Made by a program: the position numbers and the translations under genes. Below, one piece after another: positions 36,668 to 45,318 of a stretch of DNA of 64,000 nt. A model generated the notes under the pieces. It made no database searches, had not been told where the DNA came from, and saw nothing but the letters and a program-made list of their open reading frames with translations. Location: positions 682,001 to 746,000 of the forward strand of contig NZ_CP091138.1 in the NCBI RefSeq assembly GCF_021582875.1, written 5' to 3'. The stretch's first letter is position 1, and every line of letters starts with the position of its first letter. This stretch comes from Microbacterium sp. KUDC0406 (GTDB lineage: Bacteria > Actinomycetota > Actinomycetes > Actinomycetales > Microbacteriaceae).

Positions 36668-37567
36668 GTGCCTTCGAAACGCCGCCTTCGTTGGGTCGCG
36701 ATCCCGCTGGGAATCGCGACAGCTGTGGCTCTGGCGGGATGTTCTCCCACCGAGCTCCATGGCTTCCTCCCGGGCTTCGTAGAGGACGGCACCGCCGCCA
36801 CGAACCAGACCGACAGGGTCGCCTCCCTGTGGGTGAACTCCTGGATCGTCCTGCTGGCCGTCGGTGTCATCACCTGGGGCCTGATGGGCTGGGCGCTGGC
36901 GGTCTACCGCCGCCGCAAGGGCCAGACCGGCCTGCCGGTGCAGCTGCGCTACAACATGCCGATCGAGATCCTCTACACGGTGATCCCGCTCATCTTCATC
37001 CTGGGCATGTTCTTCTTCACCGCGCGTGACCAGACCTCGATCGAGACGCAGTGGGACGACCCCGACGTCGAGATCACGGCGATCGCCAAGCAGTGGGCGT
37101 GGGACTTCCAGTACGACGGCGACGAGAAGGACAACTCCGACGCCGTCTGGACCATGGGCGTGCAGGCGCAGCCCGACGACAACGGCGACATCGACCGCGA
37201 CAAGCTGCCCACGCTGGTGCTGCCGGTCGACCAGAAGGTCAAGATCGACCTTCAGTCGCGCGACGTGATCCACTCCTTCTGGATCATCGACTTCCTGTAC
37301 AAGAAGGACATGTACATCGGCAAGGACAATTCGTGGTCCTTCATCCCGACCCGCGTCGGCGAGTACGACGGCAAGTGCGCCGAGCTGTGCGGTGAGTACC
37401 ACTCGATGATGCTCTTCAACGTCAAGGTCGTGTCCCAGGCGGACTACGAGAAGTACCTCGACGAGCTGCGTGACAAGGGCAACACCGGTGACATCACCGA
37501 TGCCTACGATCGTCTGTCCAACCTTCCGGGCACCGGATCGAACTCGGGCGCGAAGGAAGAGGAGTAA
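36668..37567 (+). CDS. ctaC: Cytochrome c oxidase subunit II
   Basis: A 299-residue lipoprotein-type subunit II of the aa3 oxidase. Signal peptide with lipobox LAGC (Cys near 22), two membrane helices, and the extracytoplasmic CuA domain with ligands in KCAELCGEYHSMM. It receives electrons from the cytochrome cc of the bc1 complex. GTG start after AAAGG. ctaD follows after 3 bp and ctaF after that, forming one operon; a TAGACT at 36627-36632 is a possible -10. Confidence 0.97.
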   Translation: MPSKRRLRWVAIPLGIATAVALAGCSPTELHGFLPGFVEDGTAATNQTDRVASLWVNSWIVLLAVGVITWGLMGWALAVYRRRKGQTGLPVQLRYNMPIEILYTVIPLIFILGMFFFTARDQTSIETQWDDPDVEITAIAKQWAWDFQYDGDEKDNSDAVWTMGVQAQPDDNGDIDRDKLPTLVLPVDQKVKIDLQSRDVIHSFWIIDFLYKKDMYIGKDNSWSFIPTRVGEYDGKCAELCGEYHSMMLFNVKVVSQADYEKYLDELRDKGNTGDITDAYDRLSNLPGTGSNSGAKEEE

Positions 37568-37570
37568 GCC

Positions 37571-39298
37571 ATGACGACGACTGCAGAACCCCAGACCGAT
37601 ACACCCAGGGGCCGTCCCACGACGATCCCCGCCCGTCAGGCCGCGCTGCTGTCCTCCACCCGCGTGGAGCAGAAGGGCAACATCGTCGTCAAGTGGATCA
37701 CCTCCACCGACCACAAGACGATCGGGTACATGTACCTGATCGCGTCGGTGCTGTTCTTCCTGCTCGGCGGCGTGATGGCCCTCGTCATCCGCGCGGAGCT
37801 GTTCGCGCCCGGCATGCAGATCGTGCCGACGAAGGAGCAGTACAACCAGCTGTTCACGATGCACGGCACGATCATGCTGCTGATGTTCGCGACACCGCTG
37901 TTCGCAGGCTTCGCGAACGCGATCCTGCCGCTGCAGATCGGTGCTCCCGACGTCGCCTTCCCGCGCCTGAACGCCTTCGCCTTCTGGCTGTTCCTGTTCG
38001 GCTCGATCATCGCCGTCGCCGGCTTCCTCACCCCGCAGGGTGCCGCGTCGTTCGGCTGGTTCGCCTATCAGCCGTTGGCGAGCGCATCGTTCTCGCCGGG
38101 CGCCGGCGGAAACCTCTGGATGCTCGGCCTCGGCATGTCCGGTTTCGGCACGATCCTCGGTGCGGTGAACTTCATCACCACGATCATCACGATGCGCGCG
38201 CCCGGCATGACCATGTGGCGCATGCCGATCTTCTCGTGGAACACGCTCATCACCAGCCTGCTGATCCTGATGGCGTTCCCGGTGCTCGCAGCAGCGATCC
38301 TGGCCGCCGCCGCCGACCGCGTGCTCGGCGCGCACATCTACGATCCGGCCAACGGCGGTGTCCTGCTCTGGCAGCACCTGTTCTGGTTCTTCGGCCACCC
38401 CGAGGTGTACATCATCGCGCTGCCGTTCTTCGGCATCGTCTCCGAGGTGTTCCCGGTCTTCAGCCGCAAGCCGATCTTCGGGTACAAGACGCTGGTGTAC
38501 GCGACCATCTCGATCGCCGCGCTGTCGGTGGCCGTGTGGGCGCACCACATGTACGTCACCGGTGGTGTGCTGCTGCCGTTCTTCGCCCTGATGACCATGC
38601 TCATCGCTGTTCCGACAGGCGTGAAGATCTTCAACTGGATCGGCACGATGTGGCGAGGGTCCATCACGTTCGAGACGCCGATGGTGTTCGCGCTGGGCTT
38701 CCTGGTGTCGTTCGTCTTCGGTGGCCTGACCGGCGTCATCCTCGCCTCGCCGCCGCTGGACTTCCACCTCAGCGACTCGTACTTCGTCGTGGCCCACTTC
38801 CACTACGTGGTGTTCGGAACCGTGGTGTTCGCGATGTTCTCCGGCTTCTACTTCTGGTGGCCGAAGTGGACGGGGCGCATGCTCAACGAGCGCCTCGGCT
38901 ACATCCACTTCTGGATGCTGTTCATCGGCTTCCACATGACGTTCCTGGTTCAGCACTGGCTGGGCGTTGACGGCATGCCGCGTCGTTACGCGGACTACTC
39001 GGCGTACGACAACTGGACGTGGGAGAACCAGGTCTCGACGATCGGTGCGATCATCCTGGGTGCCTCGATGCTGCCGTTCTTCCTGAACGTGTGGATCACG
39101 GCGCGCAAGGCTCCGAAGGTCACCGTCAACGACCCGTGGGGTTACGGCGCATCCCTCGAGTGGGCGACCAGCTGCCCGCCGCCGCGTCACAACTTCACGT
39201 CGATCCCGCGTATTCGCAGCGAGCGTCCCGCGTTCGACCTGAACCACCCCGAAGCTGCGGAGCACCCTGTTGCCGCCGCGGCAGGAGAGGCGAAGTAA
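37571..39298 (+). CDS. ctaD: Cytochrome c oxidase subunit I
   Basis: The 575-residue catalytic subunit of the aa3 heme-copper oxidase, with twelve helices. Heme a ligand region [14 protein letters not shown], CuB/cross-link region [17 protein letters not shown], the K-channel region, [10 protein letters not shown], and [25 protein letters not shown] with the heme a and a3 His pair. It reduces O2 to water and pumps protons. The C-terminal tail is hydrophilic and cytoplasmic. Confidence 0.98.
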   Translation: MTTTAEPQTDTPRGRPTTIPARQAALLSSTRVEQKGNIVVKWITSTDHKTIGYMYLIASVLFFLLGGVMALVIRAELFAPGMQIVPTKEQYNQLFTMHGTIMLLMFATPLFAGFANAILPLQIGAPDVAFPRLNAFAFWLFLFGSIIAVAGFLTPQGAASFGWFAYQPLASASFSPGAGGNLWMLGLGMSGFGTILGAVNFITTIITMRAPGMTMWRMPIFSWNTLITSLLILMAFPVLAAAILAAAADRVLGAHIYDPANGGVLLWQHLFWFFGHPEVYIIALPFFGIVSEVFPVFSRKPIFGYKTLVYATISIAALSVAVWAHHMYVTGGVLLPFFALMTMLIAVPTGVKIFNWIGTMWRGSITFETPMVFALGFLVSFVFGGLTGVILASPPLDFHLSDSYFVVAHFHYVVFGTVVFAMFSGFYFWWPKWTGRMLNERLGYIHFWMLFIGFHMTFLVQHWLGVDGMPRRYADYSAYDNWTWENQVSTIGAIILGASMLPFFLNVWITARKAPKVTVNDPWGYGASLEWATSCPPPRHNFTSIPRIRSERPAFDLNHPEAAEHPVAAAAGEAK

Positions 39299-39301
39299 CC
39301 C

Positions 39302-39718
39302 ATGCGCTCCAATGTCGTCCTGTGGTGGATCATCACCGTCTTCTTCCTGATCACGGCCGGTGTGTACGTGGGCTGGAACCTCATCGCCGAGAGCCACGTC
39401 GAGTGGGTCGGAGCTGTCGCGCTGCTCTTCGTCGCCTTCATGGGTGCGATGATCGCGCTCTACCTGCACCGCACCTACAAGGCGCAGGGCGGTGAGCTGC
39501 CGGAGGACATCCTCACGGCGGACATCGACGACGGCGACCCCGAGCTCGGCGAGTTCAGCCCCTGGTCCTGGTGGCCGCTGGTGCTGGCCGGGTCGGCGTC
39601 GATCTTCATGATCGGCCTCGCCGTCGGACACTTCCTGCTGCCGATCGGACTTGCGATCTTCGTGGTCGCGATCGTCGGATGGGTCTACGAGTACTACCGC
39701 GGACACTTCGCGCGCTGA
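39302..39718 (+). CDS. ctaF: Cytochrome c oxidase subunit IV (actinobacterial CtaF)
   Basis: A 138-residue subunit with four membrane helices (two at the N-terminus, two after about residue 85) and a hydrophilic loop (ELPEDILTADIDDGDPELGEFSPWSWWPL) typical of actinobacterial CtaF. It stabilises the supercomplex in related species. It ends the ctaC-ctaD-ctaF operon; a perfect hairpin follows 12 bp later. Confidence 0.94.
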   Translation: MRSNVVLWWIITVFFLITAGVYVGWNLIAESHVEWVGAVALLFVAFMGAMIALYLHRTYKAQGGELPEDILTADIDDGDPELGEFSPWSWWPLVLAGSASIFMIGLAVGHFLLPIGLAIFVVAIVGWVYEYYRGHFAR

Positions 39719-39730
39719 TCATTTCAGCGA

Positions 39731-39759
39731 GAACGCCCCGGGCTCAGCCCGGGGCGTTC
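39731..39759 (+). terminator. Terminator of the ctaCDF operon
   Basis: A perfect 13-bp stem GAACGCCCCGGGC / GCCCGGGGCGTTC with a 3-nt loop, 12 bp after the ctaF stop, followed by a short T-containing tract (TGCATTCC). Confidence 0.9.
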
Positions 39760-39770
39760 TGCATTCCCTA

Positions 39771-39831
39771 TGGGGCGGAATCTCGCATCCGGGGCAGAGT
39801 AGCGCCGCCCCGAACGCGAGATTCCGCCCCA
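39771..39831. repeat. Perfect 16-bp inverted repeat with 29-nt loop
   Basis: TGGGGCGGAATCTCGC (39771-39786) is exactly repeated in reverse complement at 39816-39831. The loop contains GGGGC (39791) and GCCCC (39807), so a second inner pairing is possible. It lies immediately after the ctaCDF terminator and before the convergent rhodanese gene. It may be a mobile palindromic (REP/MITE-like) element or a second, bidirectional terminator. Confidence 0.7.
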
Positions 39832-39854
39832 ATCCCGGAGTCAGCCGAAGAGGC

Positions 39855-40271
39855 TCAGGCGCGGGTTCGGATGCGGGGGACGTTGGTGTTCGGGTCGATG
39901 GGGCGGCGGTGCACGCCGTCGGCGTTCTCGATCGGGAAGCCCTCGCGAACCCAGTACTCGAAGCCGCCGATCATCTCGCGCACCTCGTAGCCCAGCTTCG
40001 CGAACTCGAGCGCCCCCTTGGCGCCGGCGTTGCATCCGGGGCTCCAGCAGTAGACGACCACGGCACTGCCGGCGGGGATCTCCCTCGGAGCACGATCCGC
40101 GATCTCGCTGTAATGCATGTGCACGGCGCCGGCGACGCGGCCCTGCGCCCACGCCTCAGCCGAACGGACGTCGACGATCACCGCCTGCTCTCCGGCCTTC
40201 TGGGCGGTGTACACGTCACTGGGGTCGGTCTCGAAGGCGAGCTTGGCGGTGAAGTAGTCAGTGCGATCCAT
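39855..40271 (-). CDS. Rhodanese-like domain protein
   Basis: A single-domain rhodanese of 138 residues. The active-site loop reads VVVYCWSPGCNAGAKGALEF: the first Cys (YCWSPGC) sits where the catalytic Cys is expected, with DVRSAEAWAQGRVAGAVHMHYSEI upstream. It probably handles sulfane sulfur in the cytosol. No partner gene is evident. Start ATG (MDRTDYFT) by family fit. Confidence 0.9.
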   Translation of the reverse strand: MDRTDYFTAKLAFETDPSDVYTAQKAGEQAVIVDVRSAEAWAQGRVAGAVHMHYSEIADRAPREIPAGSAVVVYCWSPGCNAGAKGALEFAKLGYEVREMIGGFEYWVREGFPIENADGVHRRPIDPNTNVPRIRTRA

Positions 40272-40312
40272 ACGCTCAGGCTACGCCGTGCGCTTTCCCT
40301 CGAGCACGATGT

Positions 40313-40368
40313 TGCAAGGAGCTTCCCGCTGCTGATAGCGGCAGCGGAGCAGCGTAAAGCTCCTTGCA
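40313..40368. repeat. Inverted repeat TGCAAGGAGCTT ... AAGCTCCTTGCA
   Basis: A perfect 12-bp inverted repeat (40313-40324 / 40357-40368) with an inner stem CGCTGC / GCAGCG. It fills most of the 132-bp gap between the rhodanese start and the short thrS stop. It could be the terminator of the thrS unit or a palindromic repeat element. Confidence 0.6.
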
Positions 40369-40403
40369 CGTGGCGCATGGTGCCGGCGGCGAAGGTGACC
40401 CGC

Positions 40404-41620
40404 TCAGCGCACGGGGGTCGGCGCCGAAGACGGGCTGCACGCAGTCCGGTCGTCGATCTCCGCGCGCAGCTCCGCGACGAAGGCGTCGAGGTCCACGGTC
40501 CGGCCGTTCACAGCCAGGTTCCCGGCGGCGGTCTCGCGATCGCCGATGACGCCGACATACGGCGCCGGAAGAGCATGCGCGCGAGCAACGCGAGATCCGA
40601 GGGTGCCCCGGTCGAGGAGCCGAACGCGGATGCCGGCCTCAGCCAGACGCGCGCGGACCAGCTCCGCGGCATCCGCATGCCGGCGTGGATCGACGGGCAC
40701 GAGCGCGACCTGCACGGGGGAGAGCCAGGTCGGGAACCGCCCTGGTACTGCTCGATCAGCAGAGCGACCAGACGCTCCATCGAGCTGAGCAGGCCGCGAT
40801 GGATCATCACGGGCCGATGCTTCGCGCCGTCCACGCCGATGTAGCTGAGACCGAACCTCTCCGGGAGCACACGGTCGACCTGGACGGTGGACAGGGTCTC
40901 CTCGCGTCCGGCCGAGTCGCGCACCTGGACATCGATCTTCGGGCCGTAGAACGCGCCTTCACCGGGGACGTACTCGAAAGGGATGCCGCGTCGGTCCAGC
41001 GCCGCACGAAGGTCGGCCTCCGAGGCGTCCCAGTCCTGATCGGCGCCGGAACCGGGGCCTCGGCCCGACAGCCGATAGTGATCGACCGTGATGCCCAGCA
41101 CGCCGTAGGCGTCGGTGATCGCGTCGAGCGCCTGCACCACCTCGTCGACCACCTGGTCCTCGGCGCAGAACACGTGGGCGTCGTCGAGACTGATCTGACG
41201 CACCCGGCTGAGACCGCCGAGAACTCCGGAGAGCTCGCTGCGGAACATCGAGGCCGACTCGATGAGGCGCACCGGCAGGTCGCGCCAGCTGTGCGCTTCG
41301 GCAGCGTAGACCTGCACGTGACTGGGGCAGTTCGCCGGACGGAGCACCAGCTCGTCGTCCCCGACCTTCATCGCCGGGAACATGTCCTCGGCGAACTTGT
41401 TCCAGTGCCCGCTCTGCTCGAACAGAGCGCGCTTCGCGAGCACAGGGGTGTGCACGCGAACGCAGCCGGTGCGCTCGGCGATCTCCGCCGCCATCCGTTC
41501 GAGCTCCCCGCGGATGACGGCGCCGTCGGGCAGCCAGATCGGCAGGCCCGCGCCGATGATCGGGACAGTGTCGAACAGGCGCAGCCGGCGTCCCAGTGAG
41601 CGGTGGTCCTCGTTCTCCAT
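40404..41620 (-). CDS. Short threonyl-tRNA synthetase paralogue lacking TGS/editing domains (one frameshift)
   Basis: About 405 residues after correction, against about 640-680 for standard ThrRS. It begins at the catalytic domain: LFDTVPIIGAGLPIWLPDGA, SGHWNKFAEDMF, zinc Cys in LRPANCPSH, motif 2 FRSELSGVLGGLSRVRQISLDDAHVFC with the second zinc ligand, third zinc His in RPVMIHRGLLSSMERL (motif 3), then an anticodon-binding domain (VALVPVDPRRHADAAEL, PYVGVIGDRE). The N-terminal TGS and editing domains are missing. One base lost near 40737 splits the two domains (expected FPTWLSPVQ). RBS AAGGAG is 6 nt before the ATG at 41620. A leader peptide with Thr codons and a hairpin precede it. A full-length thrS is presumably elsewhere. 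Confidence 0.88.
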
Positions 41621-41665
41621 GATGATCTCCTTCGAAGGGAGCCGAGGAGACACCGGAAGACGACG

Positions 41666-41691
41666 AGAGCCCGGGGTGTTCCCCGAGCTCT
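41666..41691 (-). terminator. Attenuator hairpin upstream of the short thrS
   Basis: On the minus strand AGAGCTCGGGG - AACA - CCCCGGGCTCT forms an 11-bp stem with one G-U pair, 46 nt before the thrS ATG and 17 nt after the leader stop. The tail is CGTCGTCTTCC rather than a clean U run. I infer an intrinsic attenuator controlled by translation of the leader. Confidence 0.7.
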
Positions 41692-41708
41692 GATGTGTGG
41701 GTGGTTCG

Positions 41709-41762
41709 CTACAGGCAGCGCCGGAGAGAGTCCGGCGTCGTCGTCACCTGAAGCATTCGCAT
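41709..41762 (-). CDS. Threonine leader peptide (17 aa) of the short thrS
   Basis: The reading frame MRMLQVTTTPDSLRRCL ends in TAG. Three consecutive ACG codons encode Thr-Thr-Thr, and a 6-bp hairpin (GCCGGA / TCCGGC, 41720-41736) follows the Thr codons within the frame. A TAGAGT -10 element ends 7 nt before the ATG, so the mRNA is probably leaderless. A ribosome starved of Thr-tRNA would stall on the ACG run and change folding before the downstream hairpin. This is inferred from sequence; no expression data were available. Confidence 0.75.
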   Translation of the reverse strand: MRMLQVTTTPDSLRRCL

Positions 41763-41769
41763 GGCGAAG

Positions 41770-41800
41770 ACTCTAGCACTCCCGGACGGGACGGCGTCAG
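41770..41800 (-). promoter_or_regulatory. Promoter of the thrS leader transcript
   Basis: On the minus strand CTGACG (41800-41795) and TAGAGT (41775-41770) are separated by 19 bp; the -10 is 7 nt from the leader ATG. The -35 overlaps the stop of the upstream GNAT gene. Confidence 0.55.
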
Positions 41801-42293
41801 AGGGACGTCACCATCTGGACGCGTGCATCGTGGCGCATCAGTCCGAGATCCTCCTCGACGGCGACCAGACCGCGCTGGAAGTCCGTCGCGGGCTCTGACA
41901 CCCGGAAACCGCAGGAGGCGTAGAACGGAGCGTTCCAGGGCACGTCGACATAGGTGCGCAGCGTGACCTCGTCGTGCCCGTGCGCGGCGGCGACACGGAG
42001 CGCCTCGTGCACCAGCTGCCGGCCGAAGCCGCGTCGACCGAACCGGGGAGCACCGCCACCTGCTCGAGGTGCGCCTCGCCCAGGGGCTCCAGGACGTGCG
42101 CGAACCCGATCACCTCTCCGTCGAACTCGGCGACGAGAAGGAAGCCCGGCTGCGCTGCACGCTCCGCCGCGGAATCCGGTGACGGCCAGTCCACTGCTCC
42201 GAACCGCTCGACGAGCAGCCGGTCGGCATCCGCCTCGATCGCTTCGATCAGCGGAAGATCCTCGGGCCGGACGTCACGGATGATCAGGGGCAT
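41797..42293 (-). CDS. GNAT family N-acetyltransferase (one frameshift)
   Basis: About 165 residues after correction. N-terminal MPLIIRDVRPEDLPLIEAIE, central beta strand GFLLVAEFDGEVIGFAHV, the acetyl-CoA loop restored as PRFGRRGFGRQLVHEAL, and a C-terminal NAPFYASCGFRVSEPATDF typical of GNAT folds. One base is missing in the run at 42045-42048, which cuts the protein just before the cofactor loop. Substrate unknown. It lies 34 bp upstream of the Thr leader on the same strand. Confidence 0.85.
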
Positions 42294-42324
42294 CAGGACA
42301 GCCTATCGAGCGGGCGAGCAGACG

Positions 42325-42358
42325 AAGGAAAACCCCGTCCGGAGACGGGGCCTTCCTT
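42325..42358. terminator. Terminator after the ctaE-qcrCAB operon
   Basis: AAGGAA-AA-CCCCGTC-CGGA-GACGGGG-CC-TTCCTT folds into a 7-bp GC stem plus an outer 6-bp stem across a 2x2 internal loop. It lies between the qcrB stop and the GNAT start, and ends the minus-strand respiratory operon. Confidence 0.85.
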
Positions 42359-42382
42359 GATTCCGCAGGGAGAGGAGCGAGA

Positions 42383-44209
42383 CTACTCGCCGTCCTCGTC
42401 CTTCTTCTTGCGCGGCCGCTTGACCGGGTCGGTCGCGATGACCGAGCTCGGCGTGTTCGGAGTCTCACCGATCGGGGCATCCGTGGCCGGGGCGACCTGG
42501 CTTTCGTCGGAGACACCAGCGCGCTCGTGCGCTCCCGCGATCTCCGCCGCCTCGGTCGCATCCATCTCGGCCAGCGCGTGGTGCTGGTGGGCGTCCGCCT
42601 CTTCGATCTGCGCCTGGGTGAGCGGCTGCAGCCGATCCTCGAAGAACCAGCGCGACATCGCCGAACGCAGGTTCTGCGTCCAGGGGATGCGACCCTTCGC
42701 GTTCGGGCGGACGACCAGCGGCTCGTAGGTCTCGTAGTCGATGAGCTTCCAGCGGTCGTACACGTCGACGGGCTCGTGCACCTCGATGAACTCGCCGCCG
42801 GGGAGGCGGACGATACGACCCGACTCGTAGCCGTGCAGCACGATCTCGCGATCCTTCTTCTGCAGCGCGATGCAGATGCGCTTCGTGATGAAGTATCCGA
42901 GGATCGGTCCGAGGAAGAGCAGCGCCTGCAGGGTATGGATGACACCCTCCATCGTCAGCATGAAGTGCGTCGCGATGAGGTCGGACGACGCGGCGGCCCA
43001 CAGCACGGCGTAGAAGATCACGCCGGCGACGCCGATCGCGGTGCGGGTCGCCGCGTTGCGCGGACGGTCGGCGATGTGGTGCTCGCGCTTGTCACCGGTG
43101 ACCCACGCCTCGATGAAGGGGTAGATCGCGACGAGCACGATGAACAGTCCGAGCACCGCGACCGGGATCAGGATGCCGAACGACCAGGTGTGGTTCAGGA
43201 AGACCACGTCGAGGTTGGACGGAGCCAGACGCAGTGCGCCGTCGGCGAAGCCGATGTACCAGTCGGGCTGGGTACCCGCAGAGACTGGAGACGGGTCGTA
43301 CGGGCCGTAGTTCCAGATCGGGTTGATCTGGAAGAGAGAGGCGATCAGCACGATAGTGCCGAAGACGATGAACAGGAAGCCGCCCATCTTCGACATGTAG
43401 ACCGGCATCATCGGGTAGCCGACGACGTTCTCGTTCGTGCGGGCGGGGCCAGCGAACTGCGTGTGCTTGTTGATCACCATCAGCATCAGGTGCAGACCGA
43501 CGAACGCGATCACGAGCAGCGGCAGCAGCAGGATGTGCAGCGTGTACAGGCGTCCGACGATGTCGCTGCCGGGGAACTCACCGCCGAACAGCAGGAACGA
43601 GGTCCACGTGCCGATCAGGGGAAGGCCCTTGACCATGCCGTCGATGATGCGCAGGCCGTTGCCCGAGAGCAGGTCGTCGGGGAGCGAGTAGCCGGTGAAG
43701 CCCTCGGCCATCGCCAGGATGAACAGCACGAAGCCGATCACCCAGTTCAGCTCGCGCGGCTTGCGGAACGCACCGGTGAAGAACACGCGGAGCATGTGCA
43801 CGCCGATGCCGGCCACGAACACCAGCGCGGCCCAGTGGTGGATCTGCCGGACCAGCAGGCCGCCGCGCAGGTCGAAGGAGATGTGCAGCGTCGACTCGAG
43901 CGCTGCCGACATCTCGATGCCGCGCATCGGAGCGTAGGCGCCGGTGTAGTGCGTGGGCACCATCGAGGCCTGGAAGAAGAACGTCAGGAACGTGCCCGAG
44001 AGGAACACGACGACGAAGCTCCAGAGCGCGATCTCACCCAGCATGAACGACCAGTGGTCGGGGAAGATCTTGCGACCCAGCTCCTTGACGAAGCCCGACA
44101 GGCTGGTGCGCTCATCGATGTAGTTCGCGGTGGCGCCGATGAAGCGGCCGCCGAGAGGCTTCTCAGCCTTCTCGGACGAGGGCTTTTCGGTAACGGTTGC
44201 GGTGCTCAA
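42383..44209 (-). CDS. qcrB: Menaquinol-cytochrome c reductase cytochrome b subunit
   Basis: A 608-residue membrane subunit of the bcc complex carrying two b hemes and the quinol sites. Conserved His-containing helices include VRQIHHWAALVFVAGIGVHMLRVFFTGAFRKPRELNW and LLPLLVIAFVGLHLMLMVINKHTQFAG; the Qo motif region is NPIWNYGPYDPSPVSAG. A long hydrophilic C-terminal extension of about 120 residues is typical of actinobacteria. The start is a TTG at 44209 with GGAG upstream, overlapping the qcrA stop; the frame stays open further upstream but that sequence is not family-like. Confidence 0.95.
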   Translation of the reverse strand: MSTATVTEKPSSEKAEKPLGGRFIGATANYIDERTSLSGFVKELGRKIFPDHWSFMLGEIALWSFVVVFLSGTFLTFFFQASMVPTHYTGAYAPMRGIEMSAALESTLHISFDLRGGLLVRQIHHWAALVFVAGIGVHMLRVFFTGAFRKPRELNWVIGFVLFILAMAEGFTGYSLPDDLLSGNGLRIIDGMVKGLPLIGTWTSFLLFGGEFPGSDIVGRLYTLHILLLPLLVIAFVGLHLMLMVINKHTQFAGPARTNENVVGYPMMPVYMSKMGGFLFIVFGTIVLIASLFQINPIWNYGPYDPSPVSAGTQPDWYIGFADGALRLAPSNLDVVFLNHTWSFGILIPVAVLGLFIVLVAIYPFIEAWVTGDKREHHIADRPRNAATRTAIGVAGVIFYAVLWAAASSDLIATHFMLTMEGVIHTLQALLFLGPILGYFITKRICIALQKKDREIVLHGYESGRIVRLPGGEFIEVHEPVDVYDRWKLIDYETYEPLVVRPNAKGRIPWTQNLRSAMSRWFFEDRLQPLTQAQIEEADAHQHHALAEMDATEAAEIAGAHERAGVSDESQVAPATDAPIGETPNTPSSVIATDPVKRPRKKKDEDGE

Positions 44210-45282
44210 TGACGCTCCCAGAAGCTCGGACCGACGGGTTCGTGGAAATCGCTCTGCGCGACGAGGTAGCCCTCGTCGTCGACCATGATCGGCAGCTGGG
44301 GCAGCGGCCGCGCAGCAGGTCCGAAGATGACCTTGGCGTGCTCGGTCACGTCGAACTGCGACTGGTGGCACGGGCAGAGCAGGTGGTGGGTCTGCTGCTC
44401 GTACAGCGCCACCGGGCAGCCGACGTGCGTGCACACCTTGGAGTAGGCGACGATGCCGTTGTAGGACCAGTCCTTGCGGTCGTCGCTCTCGATGAGCTGC
44501 TCGGGGCGCAGGCGCATCAGCAGGACGATCGCCTTGGCCTTCTCCTCGAGCATCCCGCCGTCGTGGCCGAGTTCGGTGAGGCCCTCGGGGATGACGTGCA
44601 CGGCCGAGCCGAGCGTGACGTCCGCCGCGCGGATGGGCGTGCCGTCCGGATCGCGGACCAGCTTGACGCCCTTGTCCCACATGGTCTGCTTCAGCAGCGC
44701 CACAGGGTCGCCCGCGTCGGGGTCGTCCGGCGTCGAGTGCGGAGCGAGACCGCGGAACAGCGTGACGCCCGGGATGATCGAGGCCACGACAGCGGCGATC
44801 ATCGAGTTGCGGATCATCACCCGGCGGCCGAAGCCGGACTCCTCGTTCGCGTCGGCGAACGCCTTGATCGACGCCTCACGCGTCGAGTCGCGGCCGCGGG
44901 TGGGATGCCGGTACTCGATGAACTCCTTGTCGCTCATCAGGGCCTTGGACCAGTGGATGGCGCCGAGGCCGATGGCGAGCAGGGCCAGCGCGATGCCGAG
45001 ACCGATGAACAGGTTGTTGTACCTGATGTCGACCAGCGCGCCGCTCTCGATCGGGAACAGCATGTAGGCGGCGACCGCCCAGATGCTGCCCGCGAGCGAG
45101 AGGTAGAAGAGGGTGTAGACCGTGCGGACCGCGGCCTTCTCGGCCTTCGGGTCCTTGTCCGTCATCCGCTCGCGATGCTGCGGAAGACCGGGGTTGTGCA
45201 CGGGATCGCTGACTGCGACGCCCAGCCCCGGCGAGGGCTGGTAGGCCCTGTCGAGAGCCTGCGTGTCGTCGTCGTGTGCCAT
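44206..45282 (-). CDS. qcrA: Rieske iron-sulfur subunit of the bcc complex
   Basis: A 358-residue Rieske protein of the actinobacterial type, with three membrane helices in the first 200 residues and a C-terminal 2Fe-2S domain: CTHVGCPVALYEQQTHHLLCPCHQSQFD holds both Cys and both His ligands and the flanking disulfide Cys. It moves electrons from menaquinol to the cytochrome cc subunit. Start ATG (MAHDDD); the stop overlaps qcrB. Confidence 0.97.
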   Translation of the reverse strand: MAHDDDTQALDRAYQPSPGLGVAVSDPVHNPGLPQHRERMTDKDPKAEKAAVRTVYTLFYLSLAGSIWAVAAYMLFPIESGALVDIRYNNLFIGLGIALALLAIGLGAIHWSKALMSDKEFIEYRHPTRGRDSTREASIKAFADANEESGFGRRVMIRNSMIAAVVASIIPGVTLFRGLAPHSTPDDPDAGDPVALLKQTMWDKGVKLVRDPDGTPIRAADVTLGSAVHVIPEGLTELGHDGGMLEEKAKAIVLLMRLRPEQLIESDDRKDWSYNGIVAYSKVCTHVGCPVALYEQQTHHLLCPCHQSQFDVTEHAKVIFGPAARPLPQLPIMVDDEGYLVAQSDFHEPVGPSFWERH

Positions 45283-45318
45283 GGTGCTCCTCGTACGTTC
45301 CTCTTCAGTTGAAATGCG

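Noticed and set aside
36626..39706. 1026-codon open frame antisense to ctaC and ctaD
   Set aside because: It mirrors the codon positions of two well-defined oxidase subunit genes and shows no domain or signal.
40272..40403. A further small gene between the rhodanese and thrS
   Set aside because: The segment is dominated by an inverted repeat and contains no frame with an RBS or conserved sequence.
41621..41762. T-box riboswitch for the short thrS
   Set aside because: There is no T-box consensus (AGGGUGGnACCGCG-like) or specifier loop; the short Thr-coding frame explains the region better.
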